A stretch of 64,000 nt of DNA from Tetrapyrgos nigripes (lineage: Eukaryota > Basidiomycota > Agaricomycetes > Agaricales > Campanellaceae), in NCBI GenBank assembly GCA_013368315.1, contig JAACJM010000026.1, positions 310,001 through 374,000 of the forward strand, written 5' to 3'. Shown here piece after piece: positions 11,209 through 23,356 of this stretch. Under the pieces are notes generated by a model. The model was given only the letters and a program-made list of their open reading frames with translations, had not been told where the DNA came from and did not search any database. Each line of letters begins with the position of its first letter. Position 1 is the first letter of the stretch. The translations under genes were made by a program, and so were the position numbers.

Positions 11209-13609
11209 ATGTGTGGTATCTTTGCTGTCCATGGCGTCGAAAATCCTGCAAGCTATAGAGCACGCGCCATAGCCTGCTCAAAGAAACTCAGACATCGAGG
11301 TCCCGATTGGTCTGGATGCTATGTCGGCAAAGAAGCTATCCTCGTGCACGAGCGTCTTGCCATCGTTGGTGTCGGTTCGTCCGGAACTTCAATCTAAAAG
11401 GTTGATTAGCTTTGTCTAATGCCGGAAATTCCGTAGACACTGGTGCCCAACCTCTTATCAGCGAGGATGGGAAACTTGTCCTGGCCGTCAATGGTGAGAT
11501 CTATAACCACTTGGCTTTGCGTGCCAGCCTCGGATCCGATGTAAAATTCAAGACCCATTCGGACTGTGAACCTATCCTGGCTCTTGTAAGTCTCTTTGCT
11601 ATGTTTCTGTTTGCATTCAGCTCACTTTTTTTTTTTTATCAGTACAAAAAATACGACAAAGATCTCTGTAACATGCTCGATGGAATGTTCTCTTTTGTCC
11701 TACTGGACGAATCAGTCAGTCCTACTAGAATAATCGCCGCCAGGGATCCTATTGGGATTACAACATTATACCAAGGATGGAGTTCCAAAAAGCCAGGAGC
11801 TGTTTACTTTGCGTCCGAGCTCAAGGCTATCATCGACGAATGTGACAAAATCATATCGTTTCCACCAGGACATGTATACGACAGCCGCGACAACTCTACA
11901 ACAAGACACTTCCAACCTTCCTGGTGGGACGGAGATCTAGACGGGCCAAACGCAACTACACCCACCCAATCTGCAGATTTAGAGCTCATCCGCACTACAT
12001 TAGAGGATGCAGTGAAGAAACGACTCATGTCCGAAGTACCCTACGGTGTTCTTCTCAGCGGTGGTCTCGATAGCAGTCTGATTGCATCTATCGCTGCTCG
12101 AGAAACTGAAAAGGTTGCTCGTGCTCAACTCGAGCTCAGGCAGAAGAAATTGCAGGAATCAATCAGTGGACCACCTACACCTACCCCTGGTCTCATCAAC
12201 GAAGAATGTACGTGTCGCATCCTGGTCTATCCTCGGCTCATTTTCGGACGGACACTCACCCACTCATGCACATTATATTTTCGTTCTTCAGCTACCCTCG
12301 TCGCATGGCCACAACTTCATTCCTTTTCTATTGGTCTCGAAAACTCCCCAGATCTATTGGCTGCTAGAAAAGCCGCGCATTTCCTCGGCACAGTCCACCA
12401 TGAATCTACTTTCACAGTTCAGGAAGGCCTTGACGCGATTCCCGAAGTCATATACCATCTAGAAACTTTCGACGTCACCACGGTCAGGGCCAGTACCCCG
12501 ATGTATCTCCTCAGTAGAAAAATCAAGGCTATGGGTGTAAAGATGGTTCTCAGTGGTGAAGGAAGCGACGAAATCCTTGGAGGTGAAATACAAACCCAGT
12601 CATTTTCGACTACTTTTTTCTGATAGCGCCTTTAGGTTATCTCTACTTCCATGCTGCACCCGATCCCAAGTCATTCCATCAGGAATGTGTACGACGAGTG
12701 AAAAACCTACACACTGCGGATTGTCTGAGAGCTAACAAGCAAGTTTCACATAAGCGTCTCACTTTTCATGTGTAACTAATTAAATCACTATACAGATCAA
12801 CAATGGCTTGGGGATTAGAAGCTCGCGTACCATTCCTTGACAAAGCATTCTTAGAAGTCGCGATGAACGTTAAACCTGAAGAAAAGATGTTTAACAAGGG
12901 TAAATTACAAGAAGTAGACAAAGACGGTTGTCCAAAGATGGAGAAAGTGAGTTTATTTACCCTAATTTCGTTAGATATCTTGGCCTTATTTATCTTGATT
13001 TAAAGTACATTTTGCGAAAAGCATTCGACTGTGCGCCTGACGGCAAGGTCAGTCAGCTTGTTTTAGTTGATGATCATTTCGCTCAACCTTTTGATTTAAC
13101 AGCACTACCTACCTCGTTCCATCCTCTGGCGACAAAAGGAACAATTTTCAGACGGTGTTGGTTATTCCTGGATCGACGGGTTAGTCTGAACTTTTTTTTC
13201 TCTCTCTGCATTTCTCCCCAATGACCACATCATCGTTAGAATGAAAGACCACGCTGCATCGACTGTATCAGACGACGCATTTGCAAAACGCGCAGAAAGA
13301 TGGCCAGATAATACCCCCGATACCAAAGAAGCATATTACATTAGAGAAATATTTGACGGTATGCCTGCCTTGACACATTCATTTCACTCATTTACATTCT
13401 TTCTCTTAGGTCTCTTCCCAAGCGAAGCAGCCGCAGGAACTGCAATTCGGTATGAAACATATCTCCTCATCACCGCAGAACTCGAGTCCAACTCATGTGT
13501 GTGTGTATGTCTTTGAAACAGGTGGATACCACGAGGAGATTGGGGTTGCGCTTCCGATCCCTCAGGAAGGAGCGTTAGCATTCACAACGCAGCATACCAA
13601 GAGGATTAA
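11209..13609 (+). CDS. ASN1: Asparagine synthetase (glutamine-hydrolysing)
   Basis: Converts aspartate, ATP and glutamine to asparagine in the cytosol. Ten introns (11375-11436, 11586-11642, 12208-12291, 12583-12635, 12739-12795, 12947-13005, 13048-13102, 13180-13239, 13359-13409, 13450-13521) give 596 aa. The N-terminus MCGIFAV supplies the catalytic Cys2 of the glutaminase domain, with RHRGPDWSG and VNGEIYNH following. The synthetase domain has the PP-loop [10 protein letters not shown] and the [15 protein letters not shown] block. The C-terminus ends [19 protein letters not shown] and then stops, as in the family. The intron at 12739 uses a GC donor; only that choice restores [16 protein letters not shown]. 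Confidence 0.96.
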
Positions 13610-14039
13610 ATCGAGCAATCAAGTCCAGAAGTAGAAGCAGGGCAACGTCAGCGGCATGATGATACAAATCGTTTTTAATCTAAAGTATGGTGGAAAGAAA
13701 TGGTAGATGAAAACGACGTTAAACGTGAAACGATTATGTGTGTACGTAAAAGAAAGAACGAGCGTTATATCGGTAGGCAAACAAAAAGCATTCAAACGCA
13801 ACGCAAGTGACAGTACGATGAGGCAATGGGGAATGGGTATTCTGTGGAGAACGATATAGGGACACCATGGGCATTGACAAAAAGGAAAGTCGATACGTAA
13901 AGTCGTGAGTGACGGTAAGAAGCATTATAGAGAGCAAGATCCATAGCAAAGAGGGAAGGAGTGACGGTTGACCATTTGAGAAGAAGAAAAAAAGAGGTAT
14001 AATAATGTATGGTAGTAGCATGGGGTAACAAATCTCTCT
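13610..14039. other. Convergent intergenic region, 430 bp
   Basis: Lies between the stop codons of asparagine synthetase and the RhoGEF. It is A/G-rich on the plus strand, consistent with two facing 3' UTRs. I see no gene, RNA or repeat in it. Confidence 0.6.
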
Positions 14040-17000
14040 CTAAGTCTTCAACTGATTCAGATTAGGATCATTAGCCATCATCTGGCGATAGAGTCCTACC
14101 CCCGAATCTTCGGATGGAGCAGGTGAAGCCAATACTTTTGCAGGAACAGCGCTTGCGCCTGTCGTGCGTGCCGTAGCACTGGTTTGAGATATGTTCCGGG
14201 AACGTTTAGATACAGGGGTAGCGGTAGGTGTTCGGGTGCTAGTATTCCACCCAGGTTTGGTCACGGTGGCTTTGGCAGAGTTGTGGCCGTCTTCCGAGTA
14301 TCCGTTTCGTCGAACAGTGGGTGTATTTGTCGTCCTACGACTCGCAGGTCGAGGACTAGATGAGCTCTCATTTGATACCAAGCGAGTACCAAACTTGGCA
14401 TTGGCAGAAGACTCTCGAGCATAAGCAGGACCATGTCCGCCTCTCCTGACGGTGAGACCTGCTCGAGGCTTTACCACTGGTTTTTGGACAGTGATTTTGT
14501 CGGCACCCCAATAAGAAAAGCTCATCTTGCTCTTTCTGTCGGAATCGTCTGAATCCGCACCACCGTCTTCGTCCTCGTCATCAGGTGGGAGAGGAACGAT
14601 CCGTGGCTGTGTGTTCATCTGTGCACGAGAGCGAGCGACACTAAAAGGAAACAAGGTCAGTCTATGTACTTTTACAAGGGCTTCTGAAACTCACTCTTCC
14701 ATGGATACCACGCCCTCCCGAGGCTGTACCACGTCACCTATTGCCCAAGTTTCAATCTGGGAACAAAGGGGTCTGAGTAAAAAAAAGTGCCGAAAGAAGA
14801 CCATTTTATTCCTACCTTGATAAACTTGTACAAGTTCCGCGGTTTCGTCTGTGAATTCCGGCGACCAGTAGATGCGTACTTTGAGCGCCCCTGTAATTCC
14901 GGTAACGAATTCGTCCGAGAGTTTGTTGCGGCAACAAGTGGTAAAGATGTCGTTCCCGTTTTCTGACACAGCAAAACGACATCGTTGAAAACAACGAGCC
15001 ATAGATCCTTCTTTCCAGTGTTCAAAACGTCGCTCAGACGTCTGAATGAGGATTTGCCCTTGACTCCCTTGCCATTCGTCGCTACGGGTGGAGGAGAAGC
15101 CGGCTTGGACAGCCCTGACGAGGGGCTAGAAGGTCCGGCATTATACTGACGTTCTTCTACCAATACTCGGGAGGGTTTCGGAGCAGCTACCTGCCGAACC
15201 TTGTCAATCCCCTCGATCCGAGCGAAAACGTCGCGAGTCTTGTCTCGTTCCTCTTTTTGAATCTTTTCGTCTTCAATGCTACGGACGATGGTCTCGACCT
15301 CGGCGACCATCTGAAGGGTGCTTTCGTACTCGAAAGTACTGGGATCGGTGTGGAAAAGGAGATTTTGGAAAAGGAGGGGGTATTTGAGCAGTCGTTGGAA
15401 AGGTTTTGAAAGACTGATGGCCAATCCTGTTTCGCCCTTTTCACTGGCACTCTCTTCTAGCCGCTTGATGACTCTGCATACTTTTTGCCACTCTGCAACG
15501 TCTTGGTTCTTTGGCTTCTTGGTGGATGCATTTGACAAGGCGTTGTCGACTTGTTCCAAGGCACGCTCTAGATGAAGCACATATTTTGCATAACCTTGAA
15601 ATATGTCCGACTGTGATGGTATTTAGCTTGATGTCAAAAAAAGGGTGCACGACGACTCACGTTGGACACAAAAACATCGGCAAGTGACCGAACCAGAGGG
15701 AACTGATCCTCATAACGCTTCCTCAATGCTTCAGACAGTCGCTTATGGCCGTCAAAGACACCACTATCGATAACCTCGAGACATATCCTCAAGTCCTCGG
15801 GCAATTGGTGAGGAGCGACAGAATCACCGAGGACACCTTTATTATCGTTCTTCCGGTTGAACTTTCTCAACATTCCCGGCCTAGAGTCACCCTTGCGATC
15901 AGCCAAGGAAGACTGGCCTTGGCTATAGTTTCGTTCTCGTTCTCGTTCAATGATGACAGACTGCCTGCCTAAGGAATGTGTTGAAGCACTGAGCTGCTGA
16001 GAACGTGGAGGCGGTGGTAATGAATGATGCGATCGCGACGGAAAGGGTACGGTGGTGCCGTTTTTACCAACATTCTTGGTGACGGTGGAACGATACGGGG
16101 AACGAGGATGATTGTGTTTAGCTGCCTGGCTGGTATTCTTGGCTGGAGGCTTTGGCGAGCCAAAGCGCTTGGCAGGTGGTTGGTAGTTGTCCTCTTCTTC
16201 ATCGGTGTCCATAGACTCTGCGTCAATGTGGTCTTTCTGACGAGAGGAGGATTCTGGTGGGCGAAGGGAAGGGGTTGGAGACATGAAACGAGCGGCGATA
16301 GGAGGGAGCTGGTCGGTAGACTCGACTGGAGACTCTGTACGGTAGTATTCGTAATCGAGATTGGGAGTGGAAGAGAGTGGCGAGACGGGAGTAGAAGAGT
16401 ACGGATGAAGGAGCGGGTCAATAAAGGTATCCTTCATCTTTGCCAATTCAGAGACGTATCTGGAAAGAAGAATGAGTACTTAAAAAGACAGAGGGCAAGG
16501 AACGCACCGCTCTTCGCTGGAGATGATTTCAAAAAGAACCTCTTGGCGAGTTCGCTCGCGTGAGCCGAGATTTGTGACGAGGTCCTCCTCGGTGACTTGA
16601 CTCCAGGAAGTGGCGGCAAGGATCCTGCTACCGCTGGTGTTGTTGGACATTTGGGAGTAGGGAGTGCCTGAGCGAAGAGACTGGGCGGAAACGGCGTCTT
16701 GCTTGTGAAGATATGGAGACGCTGTGCGCGTGGACGTGGCCTTTACGCTGGCCTTGCTGCTAGACGCCAGGTTTGTCTTGGAAGAGGAAGCGCCTGCTGA
16801 GGACGTGGAGCCTCGACCAGCATGTGTGTCCTGGAAGCGAGAGACGGAGGTTTTGAGAGGAGGGGCGGTCGGAGAGACGGGGGCGGGATCTGGAGGGACG
16901 ACGACGACGGGCTGCACGGGGGTTAGGGGCGGGGAGATGAAGGCGACCTTTTTGTGAACGGCAGAGTCTGGATCGGGAGGAGGAGGGGTGGGAGTGGGAG

Positions 17001-17133
17001 TTGGGGATTCGGGAATGAGATGGTCTTCGTTGATTTGAGGGAGGGGTTTGAGGGAGGGTTCCGAGGGCGAGGACTGGAGCTTTTCCTTTTCCCTTGTTGA
17101 GCCCAAATGCAGGCGAGAGAAAAAGGCCTTCAT
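14040..17133 (-). CDS. Rho guanine-nucleotide exchange factor (DH-PH)
   Basis: Introns 14641-14694, 14757-14815, 15611-15660 and 16460-16507 give 960 aa. Residues 1-200 are Ser/Pro-rich and probably disordered. A Dbl-homology domain starts at RQEVLFEIISSEERYVSEL, which forms only after splicing. It is interrupted by about 150 low-complexity residues and then resumes at LPEDLRICLEVIDSG, with the late DH helix SLSKPFQRLLKYPLLFQNLL clearly present. A PH-like segment follows (KKDLWLVVFNDVVLLCQK, then LYKFIKIETW). The C-terminal 200 residues are again Ser/Thr-rich with a YWGADKITVQKPV motif. Such proteins activate Cdc42 or Rho1 at sites of polar growth; which GTPase is unknown. The ATG at 17133 is only 30 bp from the divergent methyltransferase ATG. 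Confidence 0.88.
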
Positions 17134-17163
17134 GAGTGAAAGGAAAGACACCTCGTGTTACGT

Positions 17164-17868
17164 ATGCAACATACAATCATCAACCTCGCTAACCACAGCT
17201 TCCATCTCGTCCAGTCTGACGACACCCACAACAATGGCACTACCCTCTGGCTCGGGGGCCGCATCCTGTCACTCTATCTCCTCAATTACAAGCCCGCCAC
17301 TTCCGTAATCGAATTGGGAAGTGGAATCGGTCTTACGTCTCTCACCCTTGCCGCCAAGGGCTGGTCAGCAGTCTATGCCACCGACACCGACTGTGTCATC
17401 CGCTCCGTTCTGGCCACCAACATACAGAACAACAACCCACACATCCGTGTCCGTGAGCTAGATTGGCTTGTTGACCCTAGCAACTGGGTCTGGGACGACA
17501 AGTCTATCATTGCCTCGCAACAGTCCACTTTGTCGTCAAATCCACTCACCCAGCCCTTTGATCTCATCGTGACCGCTGACACGGTCTACGAGCCTTCTCT
17601 CGTCGAGCCTCTATTCCGTGCTATCCATGCACTCTGCACCCAGTCTCGCGCTGTCTCGCCCACATCACGCGCACCTCCTGTCCTCCTCTGTCTCGACAGA
17701 CGAGACCCGCAAATGATCGATTCCGTCTTGGAACAAGCTTCTTCCAAATGGCATTTTCACGTCCAACGTGTTCCCTCTCGTAAAATCAAAAAAGCCATGG
17801 AGAAGAACGGAGTAGAGTGCGACAGGAGCGACTGGGAAGGCATCGAAATTTGGAAATTAACATTATAG
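17164..17868 (+). CDS. METTL21/EFM-type protein-lysine methyltransferase
   Basis: Single-exon seven-beta-strand methyltransferase of 234 aa. The SAM-binding motif I is VIELGSGIGLTSL, preceded by a LWLGGRILSLYLL helix. Motif post-I is YATDTD, and FDLIVTADTVYEPSLVEPLF carries the DxxY-like substrate motif of the METTL21/EFM branch. The C-terminus ends in GIEIWKLTL, resembling yeast Efm proteins that methylate elongation factors. The exact substrate cannot be read from sequence. The stop codon lies in the first copy of a 28-bp tandem repeat. Confidence 0.82.
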   Translation: MQHTIINLANHSFHLVQSDDTHNNGTTLWLGGRILSLYLLNYKPATSVIELGSGIGLTSLTLAAKGWSAVYATDTDCVIRSVLATNIQNNNPHIRVRELDWLVDPSNWVWDDKSIIASQQSTLSSNPLTQPFDLIVTADTVYEPSLVEPLFRAIHALCTQSRAVSPTSRAPPVLLCLDRRDPQMIDSVLEQASSKWHFHVQRVPSRKIKKAMEKNGVECDRSDWEGIEIWKLTL

Positions 17869-17933
17869 CTACTTTTCGGCGTATCCAAGATTGTAGCTAC
17901 TTTTCGGCGTATCCAAGATTGTAGCTACTTTTC
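17866..17933. repeat. 28-bp tandem repeat joining two convergent stop codons
   Basis: Two perfect 28-bp copies (17866-17893 and 17894-17921) plus a 12-bp partial copy (17922-17933). Each copy begins with the palindrome TAGCTA. The first supplies the plus-strand TAG of the methyltransferase (17866-17868) and the partial copy supplies the minus-strand TAG of the EF-hand gene (17925-17927). Confidence 0.95.
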
Positions 17934-18381
17934 TAAAGATCGGTCGTATCCATGCCGTGACAAGTCTTTCCAAGTCTCTTCTTCATCGTTTTCAGTCTGT
18001 AGTTGGTAGACTTGTAAAAATCCTTTGAATCTGTGCCAATGTCAGTGCGCTTTTTCGATCCACTCGTTTTCCCTGCACCCACGTCAGAAATCCATCTTCT
18101 GTCGCATCCATAAATTCCAATATCTCGTCCTTGGTTTCCTGAGAAAACGGTGATCCATTCGTATCTTTTGCGAATGCGTCAAGGCCTTCGTCAGTGAGAT
18201 GCGCATCTTTGGATAGAGATCCGTCGGTAGATTTTGGCGTGCAATACTTGGCGAATATTGCCTTCAAGCATTCTTCAAACTAGAGCGCATTGAGATATAC
18301 GAGTCTTTCGAGAATACAGCCGCATATACATACTTTCACAGTAATCGCACCCTCCTCGTCCAAAAGTTGTGTACTAGTCAT
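17925..18381 (-). CDS. Small EF-hand-type protein
   Basis: Introns 18031-18082 and 18280-18333 give 116 aa. Without the second splice the frame runs on to a TGA at 17992, but splicing restores DGFLTFKGFLQVYQLQTEN followed by an acidic DEEETW and a KDLSRHGYDRSL end, which I recognise as a conserved fungal family. The loop DATEDGFLTFKGF is EF-hand-like, and an earlier loop near DTNGSPFSQ looks degenerate. Calcium binding is therefore plausible but unproven. The ATG lies 55 bp from the divergent PRP28 start, so the pair probably shares a promoter. Confidence 0.75.
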
Positions 18382-18436
18382 TTGAATGAAAAGAGCCGGA
18401 CGCGGCAAAAAAACAACACCTTGACTCTTCGCAGTC

Positions 18437-21190
18437 ATGTCTCGTTCAGAGCCTTTGTCTATCGAAAGTCTCCTTCAGAAACAACGTGAAGAGAAAGAGG
18501 CTGCTGCAAAGGTGAGTCTCATTGTTTTTATACCACTTTTTTTTCATACTCGTTGTAGCCAAAATTCCTCTCCAGAGAAGAACGAGCTGCACTTGCCATT
18601 GCCAAACGAGCTCAGGAAATTAGAGAACAAAAAGAAAAAGAAGAATCATCTCGCAAGGACCGTGAAGCACTTGAACGCGACGCTCAGGAACTCTCAGCGA
18701 GAGAAGGTGGTGGTGGTGGTGGTGGTGGTGGTGGTGGTGGTAGGTACGGTGGTAGTCGATGTCAGTATATCACTCTTTCTCTTCTACCATTCTCCCTACA
18801 ACACTTTTATTCTACAGACGACCACAGCAGCGACAGATACGCTCATCCAGAACGCGACCGTGGTTCTCAACGAAATAGAAATACCAACGCTAGCAACGGA
18901 CGTTCCAACCGAGACCGAGATGGGTACCAAAACGTCCCCACTGGTCCTCGAGCAGATAGAGGAAGAGGTACTCCATCCTCCTCAGCAGCCCCAACCCCAC
19001 CACCCTCATCTTCCATGCCACCACCTCCCCCTCCTTCATCCGAATCCCTGTCCGAATCCTCCACCACTTTCGTCCCACCCATGAACGACAACGACTTGAC
19101 CGCCATCCGATCAAGATACCTAGGCGTCGACAAGAAGAAACGTAAAATCCGAAAAATGAACGATAGAAAGTTTATTTTCGACTGGGACACTCAAGACGAT
19201 ACGTTTGCGGATGATTCACCTTTGGCTGTGGGTGCTAATAGACAGGGTGCTCAGGTTATGTTTGGGAGAGGTCATTTGGCTGGTATGGATGATGGTGGGG
19301 ATGGTACTGGACGGAGAGGCAGTAATGTTGATCATCTTGCTGATTCTATGGAACGGAGAAAGGCGGCCAGGGCGGGATTGGATGAAAGGCATTGGACGGA
19401 CAAGCCGTTGAATGAGATGAAGGAAAGGGATTGGCGTATATTTAGAGAGGATTTCAGTATTTCGGCGCGAGGTATCCGAATGTCTCCTTTTGCAAAGGTG
19501 TTTCTTGCTGACCTAGTACAAAGGTGGTCAAATTCCCCATCCTCTCCGGTCATGGGCCGAGTCCGACATCCCGCCTCCCATCTTGGAATGTATCGAGAAA
19601 ATTGGTTACAAAGAACCCTCCCCCATTCAAAGGCAGGCTATACCTATTGGTTTACAAAACCGTGATATCATTGGTATCGCTGAAACAGGTCAGTTCCTGT
19701 GCTTCTCTTTGGAAACAAGCTCAGCTGTTTATAGGTTCCGGCAAGACCGCCGCCTTTGTGATCCCGATGTTGACGTTCATATCCAATCTACCACTCTTTA
19801 CGGATGACAATCGGCATCTAGGGCCGTATGCGCTCATTATGTCGCCCACTCGTGAATTGGCGCAGCAAATTGAAAGTGAAGCAAAGAAATTTGCGACACC
19901 ACTCGGGTACAAGTGTGTTTCTATTGTAGGAGGAGTAAGTAAAACCTGCCCTCATTTCAATGGATTACGCTGATCCGTTTGGTGAACAGAGAGCAGTTGA
20001 AGAACAACAATTCAACCTTCGTGAGGGAGCGGAAATTATTATCGCAACACCTGGTCGTTTGAAAGACGTGATTGAGCGACGTGTACTTGTACTCTCGCAG
20101 TGTCGTTACGTCGTCATGGATGAGGCTGACAGAATGGTACATCTCGGATTTGAAGCGGATCTGACGTTTATTCTAGACGCATTACCTTCAGAAACTATGC
20201 AGGGTGAAGACACGGGGGAACAAATGGATGTGGATGGGGAAACGATGATCAAGAAGGGAAGAAACCGGGTGACTACTCTATTTTCCGCAACGATGCCACC
20301 TGCAGTGGAGAGACTAGCTAGGAAATACTTGCGGAAACCCGCGGTCATCACGATAGGAGAGGCAGGACGTGCGGTAGACACGGTTGAACAGCGTGTCGAG
20401 TTTGTGAATGGGGAAGAAAAGAAAAAGCAGGTGGAAAATCAATATTCTATTCTGACAGAGCTAACGATTTGGACAGGCAAAAGCTATTGGAAACTCTCAA
20501 CAGTGGTTTGTATGCGTCGCCTATCATTGTGTTTGTCAATCAGAAAAAGACGGCCGACATGGTGGCGAAAGATTTGCAACGTGCCGGAGTAAGTTTGTTT
20601 TCTGGGCCATGTTTGTTGCGGAAGATTAATGGGTGATAATAGTGGAGCGCATCAATACTGCACAGTGGCAAGAACCAGGAACAGCGAGAAGCATCGTTGC
20701 AGGCGCTTCGTGATGGTGTAGCTGATGTGCTAGTAGCGACAGACTTGGCTGGACGTGGGATAGACGTGCAGGACGTGAGTCTGGTGATCAATTTCCAGAT
20801 GTCGAGCACTATTGAGGCCTACGTGCACCGAATTGGTAAGCGCATCGTCATTTCAGAGATGGAGTCATCTGATTGGATGGTTTAGGACGAACGGGGCGAG
20901 CAGGAAAGCTGGGGACAGCGGTCACGTTCCTCACCAACGAGGATGACGAGGTTATGTGAGTGGCTGATTGAGTTTTTTCTGATGCGGACTGATGAAACTG
21001 GTGCCAGGTACGATCTGAAGCAGGGTAAGCCGGATTGGATTAGCGTTTGGATATTGCTCATTTTTTCCTGCCCGCAGAAATCTCCAAGAGCCCGGTTTCA
21101 AAGTTGAGCATGGAGCTGGCCAAGCATCCGGCGGCGCAACAACGGATTTCGCGAGAAATGAAGAGGAAGCGGGAGGACGATACGGGGTAA
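18437..21190 (+). CDS. PRP28: DEAD-box ATP-dependent RNA helicase Prp28
   Basis: Spliceosomal helicase that swaps U1 for U6 at the 5' splice site. Ten introns (18512-18558, 18761-18817, 19472-19523, 19689-19734, 19935-19989, 20431-20483, 20589-20642, 20836-20885, 20956-21007, 21025-21077) give 744 aa. The N-terminus is an RE/RD-rich region with a run of glycines from a GGT microsatellite, then the conserved [15 protein letters not shown] and WSE-like [21 protein letters not shown] blocks. Helicase motifs are AETGSGKT (I), PTRELAQQ (Ia), ATPGRL (Ib), DEAD as MDEADRM (II), FSATMPP (III), [11 protein letters not shown] (V) and HRIGRTGRAG (VI). The MVHLGFEAD context after DEAD and the long N-terminus mark the Prp28 subfamily. 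Confidence 0.95.
18706..18741 (+). repeat. (GGT)n microsatellite encoding poly-glycine
   Basis: About eleven consecutive GGT triplets in PRP28 exon 2, read in frame as glycine. It lies in the disordered N-terminal region, so length variation should be tolerated. Confidence 0.9.
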
Positions 21191-21318
21191 ATGTATGGGT
21201 AGATTATGTAAATGGTATTTAGTTGCATCATACGACTGTCAAGCATGTGGTGTGGCCGGAATGCCGGCTGGATAGAGAGAGTCTATATCCGCAGAGTTCT
21301 TGTTCTGCATCGCTCACT

Positions 21319-23356
21319 ATGGGCGCAAAGAAAGAGCAAAAGCTCTCCTCCTTCATTCGCTCAGTAAAGCCCTCCAAGGACAGGACTCCTTCTCCCCCCT
21401 CTCCCGCACATTCCATCCAGCCCTCTCCAACCCCCTCCCATTCCCACCACCCCATCCACTCCCTCCAGCAAGCAACCCATGCCCATCTTTCCAAAAAATA
21501 CGGAAAGTGGGGGCGCACCCTCGGCTCAGGTGCAGGCGGCACCGTTCGTCTCATCAAGGCCTCTTCCAAGAACGGCGGCATGATCTTCGCCGTCAAGGAG
21601 TTTCGTCCGAAACGTACTGGCGAGTCTGAGAAGGAGTACCAGAAAAAGGTCACGGCAGAGTTTTGTGTCGGGAGCACCCTCAAGCATCCAAACATCATCG
21701 AAACAGTAGATATCGTCAGCGAGAATGGTCATTACTACGAGGTACGCTGACGTCTCCACTCCATCCGGTCTCTACCTACACATACACACACCCCAGGTCA
21801 TGGAATACGCTCCCTACGATCTCTTCTCAGTAGTCATGTCTGGAAAGATGTGTCGTCCCGAAATCTACTGTGTATTCCGCCAGATCTGCGACGGTGTCGA
21901 ATATCTCCATTCCCTCGGCCTTGCTCACCGTGATCTCAAACTCGACAACTGCGTCATGACCACAGACAACGTAGTCAAGATTATCGATTTCGGGACAGCA
22001 ACCGTCTTTCACTATCCAGGCAAGACTGCACATACCAAGGCGAAAGGCGTCGTTGGCAGTGATCCTTACCTTGCCCCGGAAGTATTGGACAAGGACGAAT
22101 ATGATCCCAGGAAGACAGATGTTTGGAGTGTTGCGGTCATCTTCCTCTGCATGGTACTTCGCCGATTCCCTTGGAAGTGTCCTGACCCCAAGAATGATGC
22201 CAGCTTCAAGGCATTCGTCAATGCCCATCCTGATCTCAGTGAGCCAAGGCCACAGAAAACCAAGCCCATCCCCATCCGCAATAACACCATATCATTGTCC
22301 TCGCCCTCTCCCGAGCTTGTCCGACAGCATGGGCATGGCCCAACTCACTCGCTTTTGCTTGTCCCTGCCTCTAACGACTCTCCCGACAACAGCGCACCCT
22401 CCAGCGAAACTCAGTCAATAGCTTCATCTGACTTTGATTTTGACCACTCATCCTTTACCTCCACCACATCATCGAACCCCTCAGGATCCATGCCTCGGTT
22501 TGAATTGGTGACATCCCCCCGCGTGACCCAGAGTACTGCGACCCTTCCCGCCGCATTTGTTCTCGGTACGACCCTGCATATAAATGGCGAACGCACGGTC
22601 ACGTCTATACGTGGACCAGAGGACCCGTCTGTGCTTCGGTTTGCCCGACCAGGCAACTCGACAGAAAGTCTTCCGGCTGTCGGCACGTCTGGATCATTCC
22701 CGGGCGAACCTTTCCCCTTGGTGAAGGGTGCTGCTAGTTCAGGTCTTTCGGAAGAGGATCTGCTAACACCACGTGCCGATACCATGGCTTTGCCTTCAGC
22801 CAACCTTCCTTCCACTGCCCGTGGTACCACGCGTGCCAGAGCATCAACCTTTGCAGGACCGATACCTGAAATCACAAGCCCTATTGGACTATCCTCGACG
22901 CTCGAAGAGCCTTCGCAACCGAGCAAGTCGACAGCGACGAGTAACGGGACATCGAAACGACAGCGGACAGATAGCGTGGCGACGTTCCATGGAGGCGGTG
23001 CAGAGTCAATATTTCGACTTCTTCCTCGTGAAACTAGACCAGCGCTGCGGCGTATGCTTCATGTGGAACCTGGTGCGAGATGTACGTTGACCGACTTGTT
23101 GAAGGGACGAGGGAAGGCGAGTAGTTTGCTGTGTGGTTGCCAGCTGCATGGTCAGGGGATAGAAGGGAGGAGGACACCCATTCAGGTGCAACAGCCAACA
23201 TATTGTGTGGACCACGACTGTGAGCCTGAAGAAGAAGATGATGGAGATGAATGGTTGAAGGGCATACCACCGTGCTCGCACCCCGATGTAAAGCCGAACC
23301 ATGTACATATAAAGGTCACCGTCGACGACAAGCATGGCAAGAGACGATTCTTCTAA
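21319..23356 (+). CDS. Ser/Thr protein kinase, HAL/NPR-type
   Basis: One intron (21742-21796) leaves 660 aa. The first 60 residues are Ser/Pro-rich. The kinase core has the glycine loop [11 protein letters not shown], the VAIK lysine in [17 protein letters not shown] as IIDFGTA, and a [11 protein letters not shown] activation segment. This GSDPY(L)APE form is typical of the fungal Hal4/Hal5/Npr1 family, which controls nutrient and cation transporters at the plasma membrane. After [19 protein letters not shown] about 270 residues of Ser/Thr-rich sequence interrupt the C-lobe before the last helix region ([18 protein letters not shown]). The tail is acidic, with paired Cys residues. The exact member of the family cannot be assigned. 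Confidence 0.88.

Noticed and set aside
17992..18267. Stop at 17992 as the end of the EF-hand gene
   Set aside because: Removing intron 18031-18082 restores a conserved LTFKGFLQVYQLQTEN segment, and the frame then ends at 17925.
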